From NCBI RefSeq assembly GCF_003610355.1, contig NZ_RAPY01000001.1, positions 1,736,001 to 1,800,000 of the forward strand: a stretch of DNA of 64,000 bases, written 5' to 3'. This document shows positions 9,666 to 17,865 of the stretch, piece after piece (the first letter of the stretch is position 1; each line of letters starts with the position of its first letter). Under the pieces are notes generated by a model. That model searched no databases and was not told the origin of the DNA. It was given only the letters and a program-made list of their open reading frames with translations. Source of the stretch: Sphingobacterium detergens (GTDB lineage: Bacteria; Bacteroidota; Bacteroidia; Sphingobacteriales; Sphingobacteriaceae). The position numbers were made by a program, and so were the translations under genes.

Positions 9666-9911
9666 ATGAAAAAAAACTATGTAACCATTGCATACAATCA
9701 AGAGACACGGCATTGTGAGTCAAAAGAGTTTTCAACTTTCCAGGAAAGTGCAGACTATTTTAAGACTTTTGAAACATCCGCTCAACCAAATTATATTCCG
9801 GTCTGTGTCTATAATTTAAGCACAAATGCACTACTAGAGGTTAGCGATTATTATGTCAATAAAGACAAAGAATTACAGCAGATACTGACTCACTGTCTGA
9901 ACACCCTCTAG
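9666..9911 (+). CDS. Small unknown protein, 81 residues
   Basis: I do not recognise this protein. It is soluble, with no signal peptide or membrane segment, and has a mix of aromatic residues (several Y, F) and charged residues with an ESADYFKTF segment that could form a helix. ATG 9666 follows murI by 68 bases; a short inverted repeat (TTTACCT ... AGGTAAA) lies in that gap. Codon use looks like its neighbours and the frame is open throughout, which supports a real gene, but there is no family evidence. Confidence 0.55.
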   Translation: MKKNYVTIAYNQETRHCESKEFSTFQESADYFKTFETSAQPNYIPVCVYNLSTNALLEVSDYYVNKDKELQQILTHCLNTL

Positions 9912-10079
9912 TTTCCCCTTAAAAATACCCAGCAAAAATAGATGGATTTGTTATCCTGCCGCCCCTTTATTAGGCTTATGGCCGGATGTCGATAAATTTA
10001 TTACATTATATCGGACAGCATTTCATTAATTTTTAATATCTTCAAACGAACAATCAGACCAAAAAACAAGTCATTAATA

Positions 10080-11330
10080 ATGAAAAACAAACTGACAATA
10101 AGCCTTTTAACGATATCGCTTGGCTTAACTGCCTGCAATTCCAATCATGCAAATTCAAACTCCGGTTCAGATAGCACAGCTAATCCTACGGATACCACAA
10201 GCTATCCACCGGTAGAAACGCAAAAAGCAAATTCGGACTACAAACCTGCTTTTGCTGGGCAGACCAGAATTGCTGGTGCTAAAACAACTACAGCTTTCGA
10301 GGGCAAAGTTATAGCCGAGGGGCTAAAGTCTCCTTGGGGTATTGTAGCGCTGCCTGATGGCAGGCTGCTAATCACAGAGAAAGAGGGCGATATGCGTATT
10401 GCAAGTGCTGATGGCAAATTAAGCGAACCAATCAAAGGTATACCTGCAGTCAATACAAGTGGCCAAGGTGGATTACTCGGGTTGAGGCTCGATCCGAATT
10501 TTAGCTCCAACCGTATGGTCTACTGGGTATTTGCGGACAATACCCCCGCAGGAACATTAACGGCTGTTGCTAAAGGTAAGCTCTCGGCGGATGAAAAATC
10601 ATTTGAAGAGGCTAAGGTTATCTATCAAGCTACTCCCGCTCATAAAGGTAATCTCCATTACGGCGGACGTATCGTTTTTGACAAAGAAGGAAATATTGTT
10701 TTTAGTACCGGAGAGCGCTCCGATTTAGTGACAAGGCCTCTGGCTCAGGATTTGAATGCTGCTCTGGGCAAGATTTTGCGCATTACAAAAGACGGACAGC
10801 CTGCATCAGGCAATCCATTTATCGGAAAAGCAAATGCACGACCAGAGATCTATAGTTATGGACATCGTAATCCGCAAGGGCTTGCTTTCCATCCTGAAAC
10901 TGGTGATTTATGGGAAACTGAATTTGGTCCACGCGGTGGAGATGAACTCAACAGAATCCAGGCAGGCATCAATTATGGTTGGCCAACGATAACTTACGGA
11001 ATTGAATATAAAGGAGATAAAGTGGGCGCAGGAATACAGCAAAAAGAAGGACTTGAGCAACCAGTTTATTATTGGGATCCTGTGCTCTCTCCAAGTGGAA
11101 TCACATTTTATACTGGACAAAACATTCCTGAATGGAAAAATAACCTCTTTATTTGCGGTTTAAGTAGCACGCATATTGCCAGAATTATTTTGAAAGATAA
11201 TAAGGTTGTTGGCGAAGAACGACTATTAGGCAGTGAAGGACAGCGGTTCAGAGATATTACACAAGGGCCAGACGGGGCTTTATATGCCATTACTGATCTT
11301 GGCAGACTCTATAAAATAGATAAAAAGTAA
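10080..11330 (+). CDS. Lipoprotein PQQ-dependent sugar dehydrogenase
   Basis: A 416-residue member of the soluble glucose/aldose sugar dehydrogenase family (GDH-B/YliI-type six-bladed propeller), which oxidises sugars with PQQ. The N-terminus is a lipoprotein signal with lipobox LGLTAC (Cys19), followed by a Ser/Asn/Thr-rich linker to about residue 60. The family core is clear: LHYGGRIVFD, YGHRNPQGLAFHPETGDLW, and FGPRGGDELNRI. No PQQ synthesis genes are seen in the window, so the cofactor may be scavenged. It is a single gene ending at a strong terminator. Substrate cannot be read from sequence. Confidence 0.88.
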   Translation: MKNKLTISLLTISLGLTACNSNHANSNSGSDSTANPTDTTSYPPVETQKANSDYKPAFAGQTRIAGAKTTTAFEGKVIAEGLKSPWGIVALPDGRLLITEKEGDMRIASADGKLSEPIKGIPAVNTSGQGGLLGLRLDPNFSSNRMVYWVFADNTPAGTLTAVAKGKLSADEKSFEEAKVIYQATPAHKGNLHYGGRIVFDKEGNIVFSTGERSDLVTRPLAQDLNAALGKILRITKDGQPASGNPFIGKANARPEIYSYGHRNPQGLAFHPETGDLWETEFGPRGGDELNRIQAGINYGWPTITYGIEYKGDKVGAGIQQKEGLEQPVYYWDPVLSPSGITFYTGQNIPEWKNNLFICGLSSTHIARIILKDNKVVGEERLLGSEGQRFRDITQGPDGALYAITDLGRLYKIDKK

Positions 11331-11332
11331 AT

Positions 11333-11377
11333 AAAAAAAACAGCGATGTCAGAAAAGCTCTGACATCGCTGTTTTTT
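11333..11377 (+). terminator. Intrinsic terminator after the sugar dehydrogenase
   Basis: Arms CAGCGATGTCAGA (11341-11353) and TCTGACATCGCTG (11359-11371) pair perfectly with a 5-base loop, flanked by an A8 run and a T6 run. It works in either direction. Confidence 0.9.
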
Positions 11378-11890
11378 AATATTCTATACGTATCCCCACA
11401 ACAGTTTTTCTTCAACCACCTACTATGCGGAGGGTTCTTTTTACTTTTTGGACAGCTCCTTCAATGATACGTTCAGGGAATTTAGCCATTAACGCTTTAG
11501 GTGAAACTCGCACTTATCCCCTATTTTTCTCAATTTTACTACTTGCGGTGCCAAATACTAAATTATACAAGGCCACGGCACGATCTAAAGTTTGGCTCGA
11601 TTATTGATCAAATACAGTCGAAACAATAAAATATTATATGGTAAAAAAAGAAAAAATGAAAAAATTATTAGAAATTAACCCCTTATCATTCTATGTGACC
11701 AACTGGGGATTTGTCAACAACACCGAACCAAAAAGAACGCGCAAAACCTGCCAACCTTCTCCGAAAAATTAAGCGTTCTCCTCCAAACAATTTCAATCAA
11801 ATTTATTAAAATCATCTGCTGATATCCTCCATACGGATATTAAGTAAGAGATTTATTCTTTTACTTCATCCGTAATTAGAGGATATCAAA
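11378..11890. other. Long spacer with possible gene remnant and hairpin
   Basis: About 510 bases without a convincing gene. On the minus strand 11425-11570 there are two short open stretches separated by a stop, reading roughly LYNLVFGTASSKIEKNRG and then SPKALMAKFPERIIEGAVQK, which look protein-like and may be a decayed gene tail. The plus-strand open frame at 11425-11607 has no family features and is probably spurious. A long hairpin occupies 11821-11887. Confidence 0.4.
11821..11887 (-). repeat. Long imperfect hairpin after the 42-residue gene
   Basis: Outer arms GATATCCTCCATACGGAT (11821-11838) and ATCCGTAATTAGAGGATATC (11868-11887) pair with a 2-base bulge; inside them AAGTAAGAG and CTTTTACTT pair again. 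The whole 67 bases can fold into one stem. It starts 4 bases beyond the stop of the minus-strand small gene, so it may end that transcript, although no T tract follows. Confidence 0.6.
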
Positions 11891-12019
11891 TTATGCAAAA
11901 TAAATTGCCAATAAAATCACAATAACGATACAGGCTATCATGACGTATTTATTCAATTGGCTATTTTTCTCTCCTTCATCACTTTTATAGTGATAATCAC
12001 GTTTATTCGGCAAATTCAT
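11891..12019 (-). CDS. Very small single-pass membrane protein, 42 residues
   Basis: An open frame with ATG at 12019 encodes a 42-residue protein: a charged N-terminal half (MNLPNKRDYHYKSDEGEKN) and a hydrophobic C-terminal helix (VMIACIVIVILLAIYFA) ending the protein, so it is a single-pass or tail-anchored protein. It lies 44 bases downstream of rlmH on the same strand and is probably co-transcribed. No family recognised. The clean charged-then-hydrophobic layout and the hairpin just after its stop support a real gene. Confidence 0.65.
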   Translation of the reverse strand: MNLPNKRDYHYKSDEGEKNSQLNKYVMIACIVIVILLAIYFA

Positions 12020-12063
12020 AAGTCTGTTTTTATTAATGATGAAGTTACGGACTTTTTTCCATA

Positions 12064-12537
12064 TTATTCATGATGATAAGGTTCGCCTTTCATAATTGAA
12101 AAGGCCCGATAGAGCTGTTCTGTAAAGAATAAACGGATCATTTGATGCGAAAATGTCATTTTCGACAAAGACATTTTGGAACTGGCACGGTCATAGATCT
12201 TTTGATCAAATCCGTAAGGACCACCAATAATAAACACCAGATGTTGCACACTATTGATCATCATTTTCTCCAAATAAGCAGAAAAATCCAAAGAGCGAAA
12301 CTCTTTACCAAACTCATCCAGTAGTACAACCATATCCTGTGGCTGCAATTGTTTTAAAATCAATCCGGCCTCTTTGTCTTTCTGCTGCTCTTCAGAAAGG
12401 CTTTTGCTATTTTTAATGTCCGGTATCACGACAATATTAAAGTTGACATAGAACTTTAGTCTTTTGATGTATTTGTCGATTCCTTCGATCAAGTATTTAT
12501 CATCTGTCTTTCCAATACAAAGTAACGTTATTTTCAT
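12064..12537 (-). CDS. rlmH: 23S rRNA pseudouridine-1915 N3-methyltransferase
   Basis: A small SPOUT methyltransferase that modifies pseudouridine 1915 in helix 69 of 23S rRNA. The 157-residue protein starts MKITLLCIGKTDDKYL and has the S-adenosylmethionine-binding knot FIIGGPYGFD plus the diagnostic C-terminus MTFSHQMIRLFFTEQLYRAF and EPYHHE. I chose ATG 12537 over a TTG 12 bases upstream because RlmH proteins begin with this MKI motif. Divergent from the DUF3078 gene. Confidence 0.95.
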   Translation of the reverse strand: MKITLLCIGKTDDKYLIEGIDKYIKRLKFYVNFNIVVIPDIKNSKSLSEEQQKDKEAGLILKQLQPQDMVVLLDEFGKEFRSLDFSAYLEKMMINSVQHLVFIIGGPYGFDQKIYDRASSKMSLSKMTFSHQMIRLFFTEQLYRAFSIMKGEPYHHE

Positions 12538-12675
12538 AGTATCAATCAAGTTCCCAAAGTTCCGATTTTATTTAAAATATACGTAAACAAAAAGCCACAA
12601 AACAATAAACAAAGTTATACGTTTAGTTATAGAACATTTATTTTCGCAGCATATGCACAAAAACCAAATTTTAGT

Positions 12676-13569
12676 ATGAAAAAAATTAAATCGATCTTTC
12701 TTATTGCCTTAAGTTTAATTAGCTTTCGAAGTTTCAGCCAAGAAGCCCCTACAGATACCTCTAAAACATGGACAATCAAAGGTGAAAACACGTTTTTGAT
12801 CAACCAGAGCTCCTTCTCCAATTGGGCCGCAGGGGGTGTCAATTCATTTTCGGGAAATCTTACCTTAAATTATGATTTCAATTATAAAAAAGACAAATGG
12901 TCTTGGGATAATAAAGTATTAGCAGCCTATGGCTTAACTTTCCAAAAGGAATCGGACTGGCGCAAAAATGATGATAGATTAGTATTGAATAGTTTATTGG
13001 GACATAAAGCCTCAGAATACTGGCTATATACCTTTTTCCTGAACTTTAACACGCAATTTGCCGATGGATTTGATTATACCAAAACTCCCAAAGAGCGTAT
13101 TTCTCGATTTCTAGCTCCAGCATATTTAAGCTTTGGGCCGGGTTTTGCCTATAAAAAGTCTGACAACTTAAGGTTTAATCTATCCCCAGCGGCGATAAGA
13201 TTCGTTTTTGTTAATGACACCCTCCTTTCTACAAGATACGGACTAGACCCAGGCAAAAAAGTGAGGACTGAATTCGGAGCTTCTTTTGACGCTTATTACA
13301 AGGTAAACCTCATGGAAAATGTTTCCTTTGAAAATATCTTGAAACTCTATTCTAATTATCTGGATAAACCACAGAATGTTGACATTGACTACACTGCGAA
13401 TCTCTTCATGAAGGTCAATAAGTTCATCACTGTAAATGCAGGTGTGCAGATGATTTACGATGACAATACAGCCATTCCTGTTATCAAAGAAGGAAAAGAA
13501 ATTGGAAAAAGGAACTCTGCTTTACAGATCAGACAGATCGTCGGAGCTGGGGTGACTTACAAATTCTAA
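12676..13569 (+). CDS. DUF3078 family exported protein
   Basis: A 297-residue protein with a signal peptide (hydrophobic residues 6-18, cleavage after FSQ). The mature part has repeated aromatic beta-strand patterns such as NQSSFSNWAAGGVNSFSGN and ends in GAGVTYKF, typical of an outer-membrane barrel. These match DUF3078, found in Bacteroidota and without assigned function. Alone on its strand and followed by a strong terminator shared with dnaB. Confidence 0.85.
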   Translation: MKKIKSIFLIALSLISFRSFSQEAPTDTSKTWTIKGENTFLINQSSFSNWAAGGVNSFSGNLTLNYDFNYKKDKWSWDNKVLAAYGLTFQKESDWRKNDDRLVLNSLLGHKASEYWLYTFFLNFNTQFADGFDYTKTPKERISRFLAPAYLSFGPGFAYKKSDNLRFNLSPAAIRFVFVNDTLLSTRYGLDPGKKVRTEFGASFDAYYKVNLMENVSFENILKLYSNYLDKPQNVDIDYTANLFMKVNKFITVNAGVQMIYDDNTAIPVIKEGKEIGKRNSALQIRQIVGAGVTYKF

Positions 13570-13638
13570 CCGCTTAAAGTGAAAATATACAGCAATCCAT
13601 TAAAGATTGCTACGGTGGTTGATTAAACTTAGGTCAAT

Positions 13639-13669
13639 AAAAAAGCCGAATATGATATTCGGCTTTTTT
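13639..13669. terminator. Bidirectional terminator between DUF3078 gene and dnaB
   Basis: AAAAAAGCCGAATA and its complement surround a 2-3 base loop (13639-13669), giving A-rich and T-rich flanks in both directions. It sits between the convergent stops at 13569 and 13699. Confidence 0.88.
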
Positions 13670-13698
13670 ATTTATGGATACTAATGTAAAATTACAGA

Positions 13699-15312
13699 TT
13701 AAAAAGGTGCATCGTCAGGCATATCATTCATTCGGGAAGGCATTGTAATGCCTCCGCTGAAGCCTGCTCCACCGAAGTCTTCACCAAAATTTGGTGACGG
13801 ATTCAATGCTGAGGCAGAAAATGTGGTTGGAGCATCTCCAAAACCATCACCGCCGCCCATTCCGGAAAACTCATCTTCAAGATCGACAAATTTAACGAAT
13901 TTACCTACGAAACGAAGCGGTACAATCCCTGTTTCACCATTACGGTGCTTGGCGATAATAACTTCACCAACACCGGCTGTTGGACGCCCCTCTTCATCTT
14001 CGGTCAAACCATAGTACTCTGGTCTATATAAGAAAAGTACCATATCGGCATCCTGCTCAATAGATCCGGATTCACGCAAATCCGATAGCATCGGCCTTTT
14101 ACTATTTCCTGGTCTCGACTCTACCGCACGGCTTAACTGCGACAATGCCAACACCGGGATACTCAACTCTTTCGCAACAGATTTCAAAGCACGGGAAATA
14201 CTACCGATTTCTTGCTCACGGTTACCACCGCCCTTGCCTTCAGCTTTACCATGCATCAATTGCAAGTAATCAACAATCACCATCTGGATATCATATTGTG
14301 CTTTAAGACGACGGCATTTTGCCCTAAATTCAAATACGTTCAATGCAGGAGTATCATCAATAATGATCGGCGCCTCTGTCAGTCGACCGATACGTGAATG
14401 CAATTGCTGCCATTCGTGATCGGCAAGATTTCCTTTTTTCAGCTTCTCTTGTTCAATCTCAGTTTCACCTGCGATAAGACGATTAACCAGCTGAACAGAG
14501 GACATCTCCAGTGAGAATACAGCAACAGCCTTACCATGTTCAACAGCAGCATTTCGTGCTACAGACAATACAAACGCTGTTTTACCCATCGCTGGACGAG
14601 CGGCGATAATCACTAAGTCAGAAGGTTGCCAACCAGAAGTCATGCGATCAAGTGCAGTTAAACCCGATGGCACACCCGTCAGGCCATCTGTACGATCACG
14701 CAACATCTCAAGATTGGAAATTGCTTCACGCATAATGTCATCCATCTTACGCGAATCTCTTCTCAAGTTATTTTGTGCAATATCAAACAAGCTCTTCTCG
14801 GCATGATCCAAGAGATCAAAAATATCCGAGGTCTCATCATAGGAACTATTGATAATCTCAGTAGAAACTTTGATCAGCTCCCTTTGGATATATTTTTGCG
14901 AAATAATACGCGCATGGTATTCGATATTAGCAGCAGAAACAACTCGATCGGTAAGCTGCGTGATATAATAAGCTCCACCCACCATTTCCAGTGCCCCCAT
15001 TCTACGTAATTCGGAGGTGACCGTCAGAATATCAATAGGCGAAGTCTTTTGAAATAAGCCAAATATAGCTTCAAAAATTTTCTGATGTGATTCCTTATAA
15101 AAAGACTCTGGTTTTAAAATATCAATAATCTCGCTCAGTGCATTTTTTTCAAGCATCAATGCGCCCAAAACAGCTTCCTCAAGATCTACTGCCTGGGGCG
15201 GTAGCTTACCCAAGCCGCTTACCATGTTGTTTAATTTGGTACGGCGCTCACCATAACTACCTCTTTTGTTATTATCCGTGTTATTCGCTTCAAAATTGCT
15301 CTCGTTCATCAT
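13699..15312 (-). CDS. dnaB: Replicative DNA helicase DnaB
   Basis: The hexameric helicase that unwinds DNA at the replication fork. The 537-residue protein has the N-terminal domain (LPPQAVDLEEAVLGALML at about 37-54, shown by PQAVDLEEAVLGA), a linker, and the RecA-type ATPase with Walker A AARPAMGKTA (about 237-246), Walker B MVIVDYLQLM, and the DnaB motif LRESGSIEQDADMVLFLYRP (core ESGSIEQDAD). The C-terminal 60 residues are Gly/Pro/Asn-rich and disordered. No intein is present. Start may be ATG 15312 or the adjacent ATG 15309. The upstream spacer contains DnaA-box-like 9-mers, which may bear on its control. Confidence 0.97.
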   Translation of the reverse strand: MMNESNFEANNTDNNKRGSYGERRTKLNNMVSGLGKLPPQAVDLEEAVLGALMLEKNALSEIIDILKPESFYKESHQKIFEAIFGLFQKTSPIDILTVTSELRRMGALEMVGGAYYITQLTDRVVSAANIEYHARIISQKYIQRELIKVSTEIINSSYDETSDIFDLLDHAEKSLFDIAQNNLRRDSRKMDDIMREAISNLEMLRDRTDGLTGVPSGLTALDRMTSGWQPSDLVIIAARPAMGKTAFVLSVARNAAVEHGKAVAVFSLEMSSVQLVNRLIAGETEIEQEKLKKGNLADHEWQQLHSRIGRLTEAPIIIDDTPALNVFEFRAKCRRLKAQYDIQMVIVDYLQLMHGKAEGKGGGNREQEIGSISRALKSVAKELSIPVLALSQLSRAVESRPGNSKRPMLSDLRESGSIEQDADMVLFLYRPEYYGLTEDEEGRPTAGVGEVIIAKHRNGETGIVPLRFVGKFVKFVDLEDEFSGMGGGDGFGDAPTTFSASALNPSPNFGEDFGGAGFSGGITMPSRMNDMPDDAPF

Positions 15313-15475
15313 GATATTATATCAGAAATATAGCTTCCCAGCTCTTAAATTTAAGACGGGATAACAAATGTATAAAAAATAAAATTCACAAAGACGCTGA
15401 ATTACAAACAGCATAATTAGTCCGTCAGGCACCAAACGTCAAAACGCTTTGAAGGACACAGTTTTAACGATCCAC

Positions 15476-15573
15476 TTTTCAACATTACATGTTGAAAACA
15501 TGTTGAAAATAAAAAACAAGCACTTAAAATCAATACATTAAAAAGTGTTGATAACTTAAAGCATTGTGAATAA
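15476..15573. promoter_or_regulatory. Cluster of DnaA-box-like 9-mers and repeats near dnaB
   Basis: Consensus DnaA box in this orientation is TGTGGATAA. The segment has TGTTGAAAA at 15490-15498 and 15501-15509, its inverse TTTTCAACA at 15476-15484, TGTTGATAA at 15546-15554 (one mismatch) and TGTGAATAA at 15565-15573 (fits TTATNCACA on the other strand). The first two form an 11-base direct tandem repeat (15487-15508) and the first pair a 10-base inverted repeat with a 3-base spacer. DnaA binding is inference. Confidence 0.4.
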
Positions 15574-15714
15574 CCAAAATGATCGAAATTCAAAATGATT
15601 GGGTTTAATTCTATCGGGACACCGCTCCAACTCGCCTTTGTTAAAGAGGAAAAGACTTCAGCTTTAAATCAAAAAACAAATCCTATTTTAAGCATTAAAA
15701 ATATACTTATATTG

Positions 15715-15722
15715 TATATTTG
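15715..15722 (+). promoter_or_regulatory. -7 box TATATTTG of menG
   Basis: A perfect TAnnTTTG Bacteroidota -7 element whose final G is 4 bases before the menG ATG. Transcription would begin at or within a base or two of the start codon. No clear -33 TTTG is visible. Confidence 0.6.
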
Positions 15723-15726
15723 TAAA

Positions 15727-16467
15727 ATGACGCACGATTCTTCAACATTAAAGCCCTATAAAGATGCCAATGATGGCAAGAAAAAACAGGTAGCGGATAT
15801 GTTCAACAATATTTCCCATTCCTATGATTTCTTAAACCACTTCATGTCCCTGGGGATTGATATTATATGGCGAAAGAAAGCCATTAATGCCCTGAAGTCC
15901 ATTAAACCTCAGCTCATGTTAGATGTGGCTACCGGAACAGGTGATTTTGCATTGGAATCCATCAAGATATTGAATCCAAAAAAAATAATTGGGGTCGATA
16001 TCTCTCAAGGAATGCTTGATGTCGCTAAAAAGAAAATCGCAAACAAAGGACTGGAAAATCAATTTGAAGTACAATTAGGCGATTCGGAAAGGCTTCAATT
16101 TGAAGACAATACCTTTGACGCTGTTACCGTTGCATTTGGTGTCCGTAACTTTGAAAACTTAGAAAAAGGATTGTCCGACATTTACCGCGTATTGAAACCC
16201 GGTGGTAAGGCCGTTATTTTGGAATTTTCGAATCCCAAAAAATTCCCTATAAAGCAGCTCTACAATTTTTATTTCAAATATGTAACACCGACTATTGGAA
16301 AATTCTTCTCAAAAGATGCCAGTGCTTACGAATATTTACCGGAATCCGTTGCTCAGTTTCCAGATGGACAGAAATTTGTTGCAATAAATAAAAAAGCTGG
16401 CTTCGACCAAACGATTGTGAGACCACAAACATTTGGTATCTGCACGATTTATATTGCGACAAAATAG
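15727..16467 (+). CDS. menG: Demethylmenaquinone methyltransferase
   Basis: Methylates demethylmenaquinone with S-adenosylmethionine in the last step of menaquinone synthesis (MenG/UbiE). The 246-residue protein shows the early motif FNNISHSYDFLNHFMSLGID, SAM motif I LDVATGTGDFALE, VAFGVRNFENLEKGL, and the C-terminal PQTFGICTIYIA, all typical of the family. ATG 15727 (MTHDSS) fits the family N-terminus and sits directly behind a -7 promoter box, which argues against the longer open frame starting at 15595. Menaquinone is the usual quinone of this phylum, so menG is preferred over ubiE. Confidence 0.94.
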   Translation: MTHDSSTLKPYKDANDGKKKQVADMFNNISHSYDFLNHFMSLGIDIIWRKKAINALKSIKPQLMLDVATGTGDFALESIKILNPKKIIGVDISQGMLDVAKKKIANKGLENQFEVQLGDSERLQFEDNTFDAVTVAFGVRNFENLEKGLSDIYRVLKPGGKAVILEFSNPKKFPIKQLYNFYFKYVTPTIGKFFSKDASAYEYLPESVAQFPDGQKFVAINKKAGFDQTIVRPQTFGICTIYIATK

Positions 16468-16554
16468 GTCTATCAAGGACTCATGGATTGAGTTTTATCA
16501 ATAGATGAAATTACAGTCAGCAATGAGATTTACTATTTCAACTAGTTAAAAAAT

Positions 16555-17316
16555 ATGACAAAGACAGTTTTCATCACAGGAGCAAGTTCAGGTATTGGTC
16601 AAGCCTGTGCTGAAGTGTTGGCGAAGGAAGGCTACAACCTTTTGCTTTGTGCCCGTAGACTAAATCGGCTGGATATATTGAAGGAAAAATTGAATTCAAT
16701 CTATCCCCACATCAAAATTCATACGTTTGAATTGGATGTCAGAGATTCAGAACAGGTTCAAAACCAAATAAACGGTTTACCAGAGGAATGGAAAACAATC
16801 CATGTATTGATCAATAATGCAGGGCTTAGCCAAGGTCTGGATCCAATCCAGGATGGTGATATCGGTGACTGGGATAGAATGATCGACACCAATGTCAAAG
16901 GATTGCTTTATGTCAGCAAAGCAGTCATCCCATTAATGGATACCGCAAATGGAGCACATATTGTCAATTTGGGCTCTATTGCAGGCAAAGAAGTATACCC
17001 AAATGGTAACGTATACTGTGCTAGCAAACATGCGGTAGATGCGTTAACAAAAGCGATGCGTATAGACTTACTTTCCAAAGGTATCAAAGTAACTTCTATC
17101 GACCCCGGTATGGTTGAAACAGAATTCTCTGAGGTTCGCTTTCATGGAGACAAAGAACGAGCAAAAAGCGTGTATACAGGTGTACAGCCCCTGACCGGTA
17201 CCGACATTGCCGAAACTATTCTTTTCGTCATCACCAGGCCAGCTCATGTTAATATCAACGATCTATTAATAATGCCGACAGCACAGGCTACAGGCACGAT
17301 TGTCAATCGAAAATAA
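16555..17316 (+). CDS. Short-chain dehydrogenase/reductase (YdfG-like)
   Basis: A 253-residue classical SDR, an NAD(P)-dependent oxidoreductase. The cofactor motif TGASSGIG (residues 9-16), NNAG (87-90), and the catalytic Ser141, Tyr154, Lys158 (YCASK) are all present. CARRLNRL after the second strand suggests NADP preference. The overall pattern, including PLTGTDIAETILFVITRP, resembles YdfG-type 3-hydroxy acid dehydrogenases, which oxidise L-allo-threonine and serine; substrate here is not proven. It is 10 bases ahead of the YqeY-like gene and probably in one transcript with it. Confidence 0.87.
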   Translation: MTKTVFITGASSGIGQACAEVLAKEGYNLLLCARRLNRLDILKEKLNSIYPHIKIHTFELDVRDSEQVQNQINGLPEEWKTIHVLINNAGLSQGLDPIQDGDIGDWDRMIDTNVKGLLYVSKAVIPLMDTANGAHIVNLGSIAGKEVYPNGNVYCASKHAVDALTKAMRIDLLSKGIKVTSIDPGMVETEFSEVRFHGDKERAKSVYTGVQPLTGTDIAETILFVITRPAHVNINDLLIMPTAQATGTIVNRK

Positions 17317-17326
17317 TTTAAATATC

Positions 17327-17776
17327 ATGTCATTAGAAACACAAATAAATCAAGACATTAAAGCAGCAATGATTGCAAAAAATACAGCAGCATTGCGTGG
17401 ATTACGTGCGATTAAAGCAGCTATTCTCCTCGCGAAAACGGAGAAAGGCCATGCAGAAGATCTGAATCAAGAAGCTGAAATTAAAGTTTTACAAAAATTG
17501 GTAAAACAAAGACGTGAATCTGCTGAAATCTATAAGACTCAAAATCGTGAGGATCTTTACCAAATCGAGGTAGAAGAAGAAAAAGTGATTGAAACTTACC
17601 TTCCTAAACAAATGAGCAAAGAGGAAGTAGAGGCTGTTATCAAAGCGATCATCGCTGAGACCGGCGCTTCATCCATTAAAGAAATGGGAAAAGTAATGGG
17701 TGCTGCCAATCAAAAATTAGCTGGACAAGCTGACGGAAAAACAATTTCCGAAGTTGTAAAAAGCCTATTGGCATAA
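17327..17776 (+). CDS. GatB/YqeY domain protein
   Basis: A 149-residue soluble helical protein of the YqeY family, related to the tail domain of the tRNA amidotransferase GatB. It shows LRAIKAAILLAKTEKG, EAEIKVLQKLVKQRRESAEIY (core VLQKLVKQRRESA) and the C-terminal MGKVMGAANQKLAGQADG. The molecular role is not settled. ATG 17327 (MSLETQ) is preferred over an upstream TTG because it gives the standard family N-terminus and avoids overlap with the SDR gene. Confidence 0.92.
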   Translation: MSLETQINQDIKAAMIAKNTAALRGLRAIKAAILLAKTEKGHAEDLNQEAEIKVLQKLVKQRRESAEIYKTQNREDLYQIEVEEEKVIETYLPKQMSKEEVEAVIKAIIAETGASSIKEMGKVMGAANQKLAGQADGKTISEVVKSLLA

Positions 17777-17795
17777 TTTTCCCTTTTAATAATAC

Positions 17796-17846
17796 AAATT
17801 GAGTTACCGATCAATCTGTTTCAGTTTATGGTCAGTAACTCAATTT
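17796..17846 (+). terminator. Possible terminator after the YqeY-like gene
   Basis: AAATTGAGTTAC (17796-17807) and GTAACTCAATTT (17835-17846) pair perfectly with a 27-base loop, followed by a C/T-rich stretch rather than a clean T run. It lies 19 bases after the stop. Confidence 0.5.
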
Positions 17847-17865
17847 CCCCTCTTTATTCGCTATC

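Larger units (their letters stand above)
15313..15726. other. Divergent spacer between dnaB and menG
   Basis: About 410 bases with no credible gene; the frame upstream of the menG start is open back to 15595 but lacks family sequence. It holds DnaA-box-like repeats (15476-15573), and the menG -7 box at 15715-15722. Confidence 0.6.

Noticed and set aside
11425..11607. 60-codon plus-strand open frame in the 11.4 kb spacer
   Set aside because: No signal, domain or promoter, and the opposite strand reads more like protein. Probably a chance frame.
15595..15726. N-terminal extension of menG
   Set aside because: The extra 44 codons have no family similarity and contain the -7 promoter box immediately before the conserved start.
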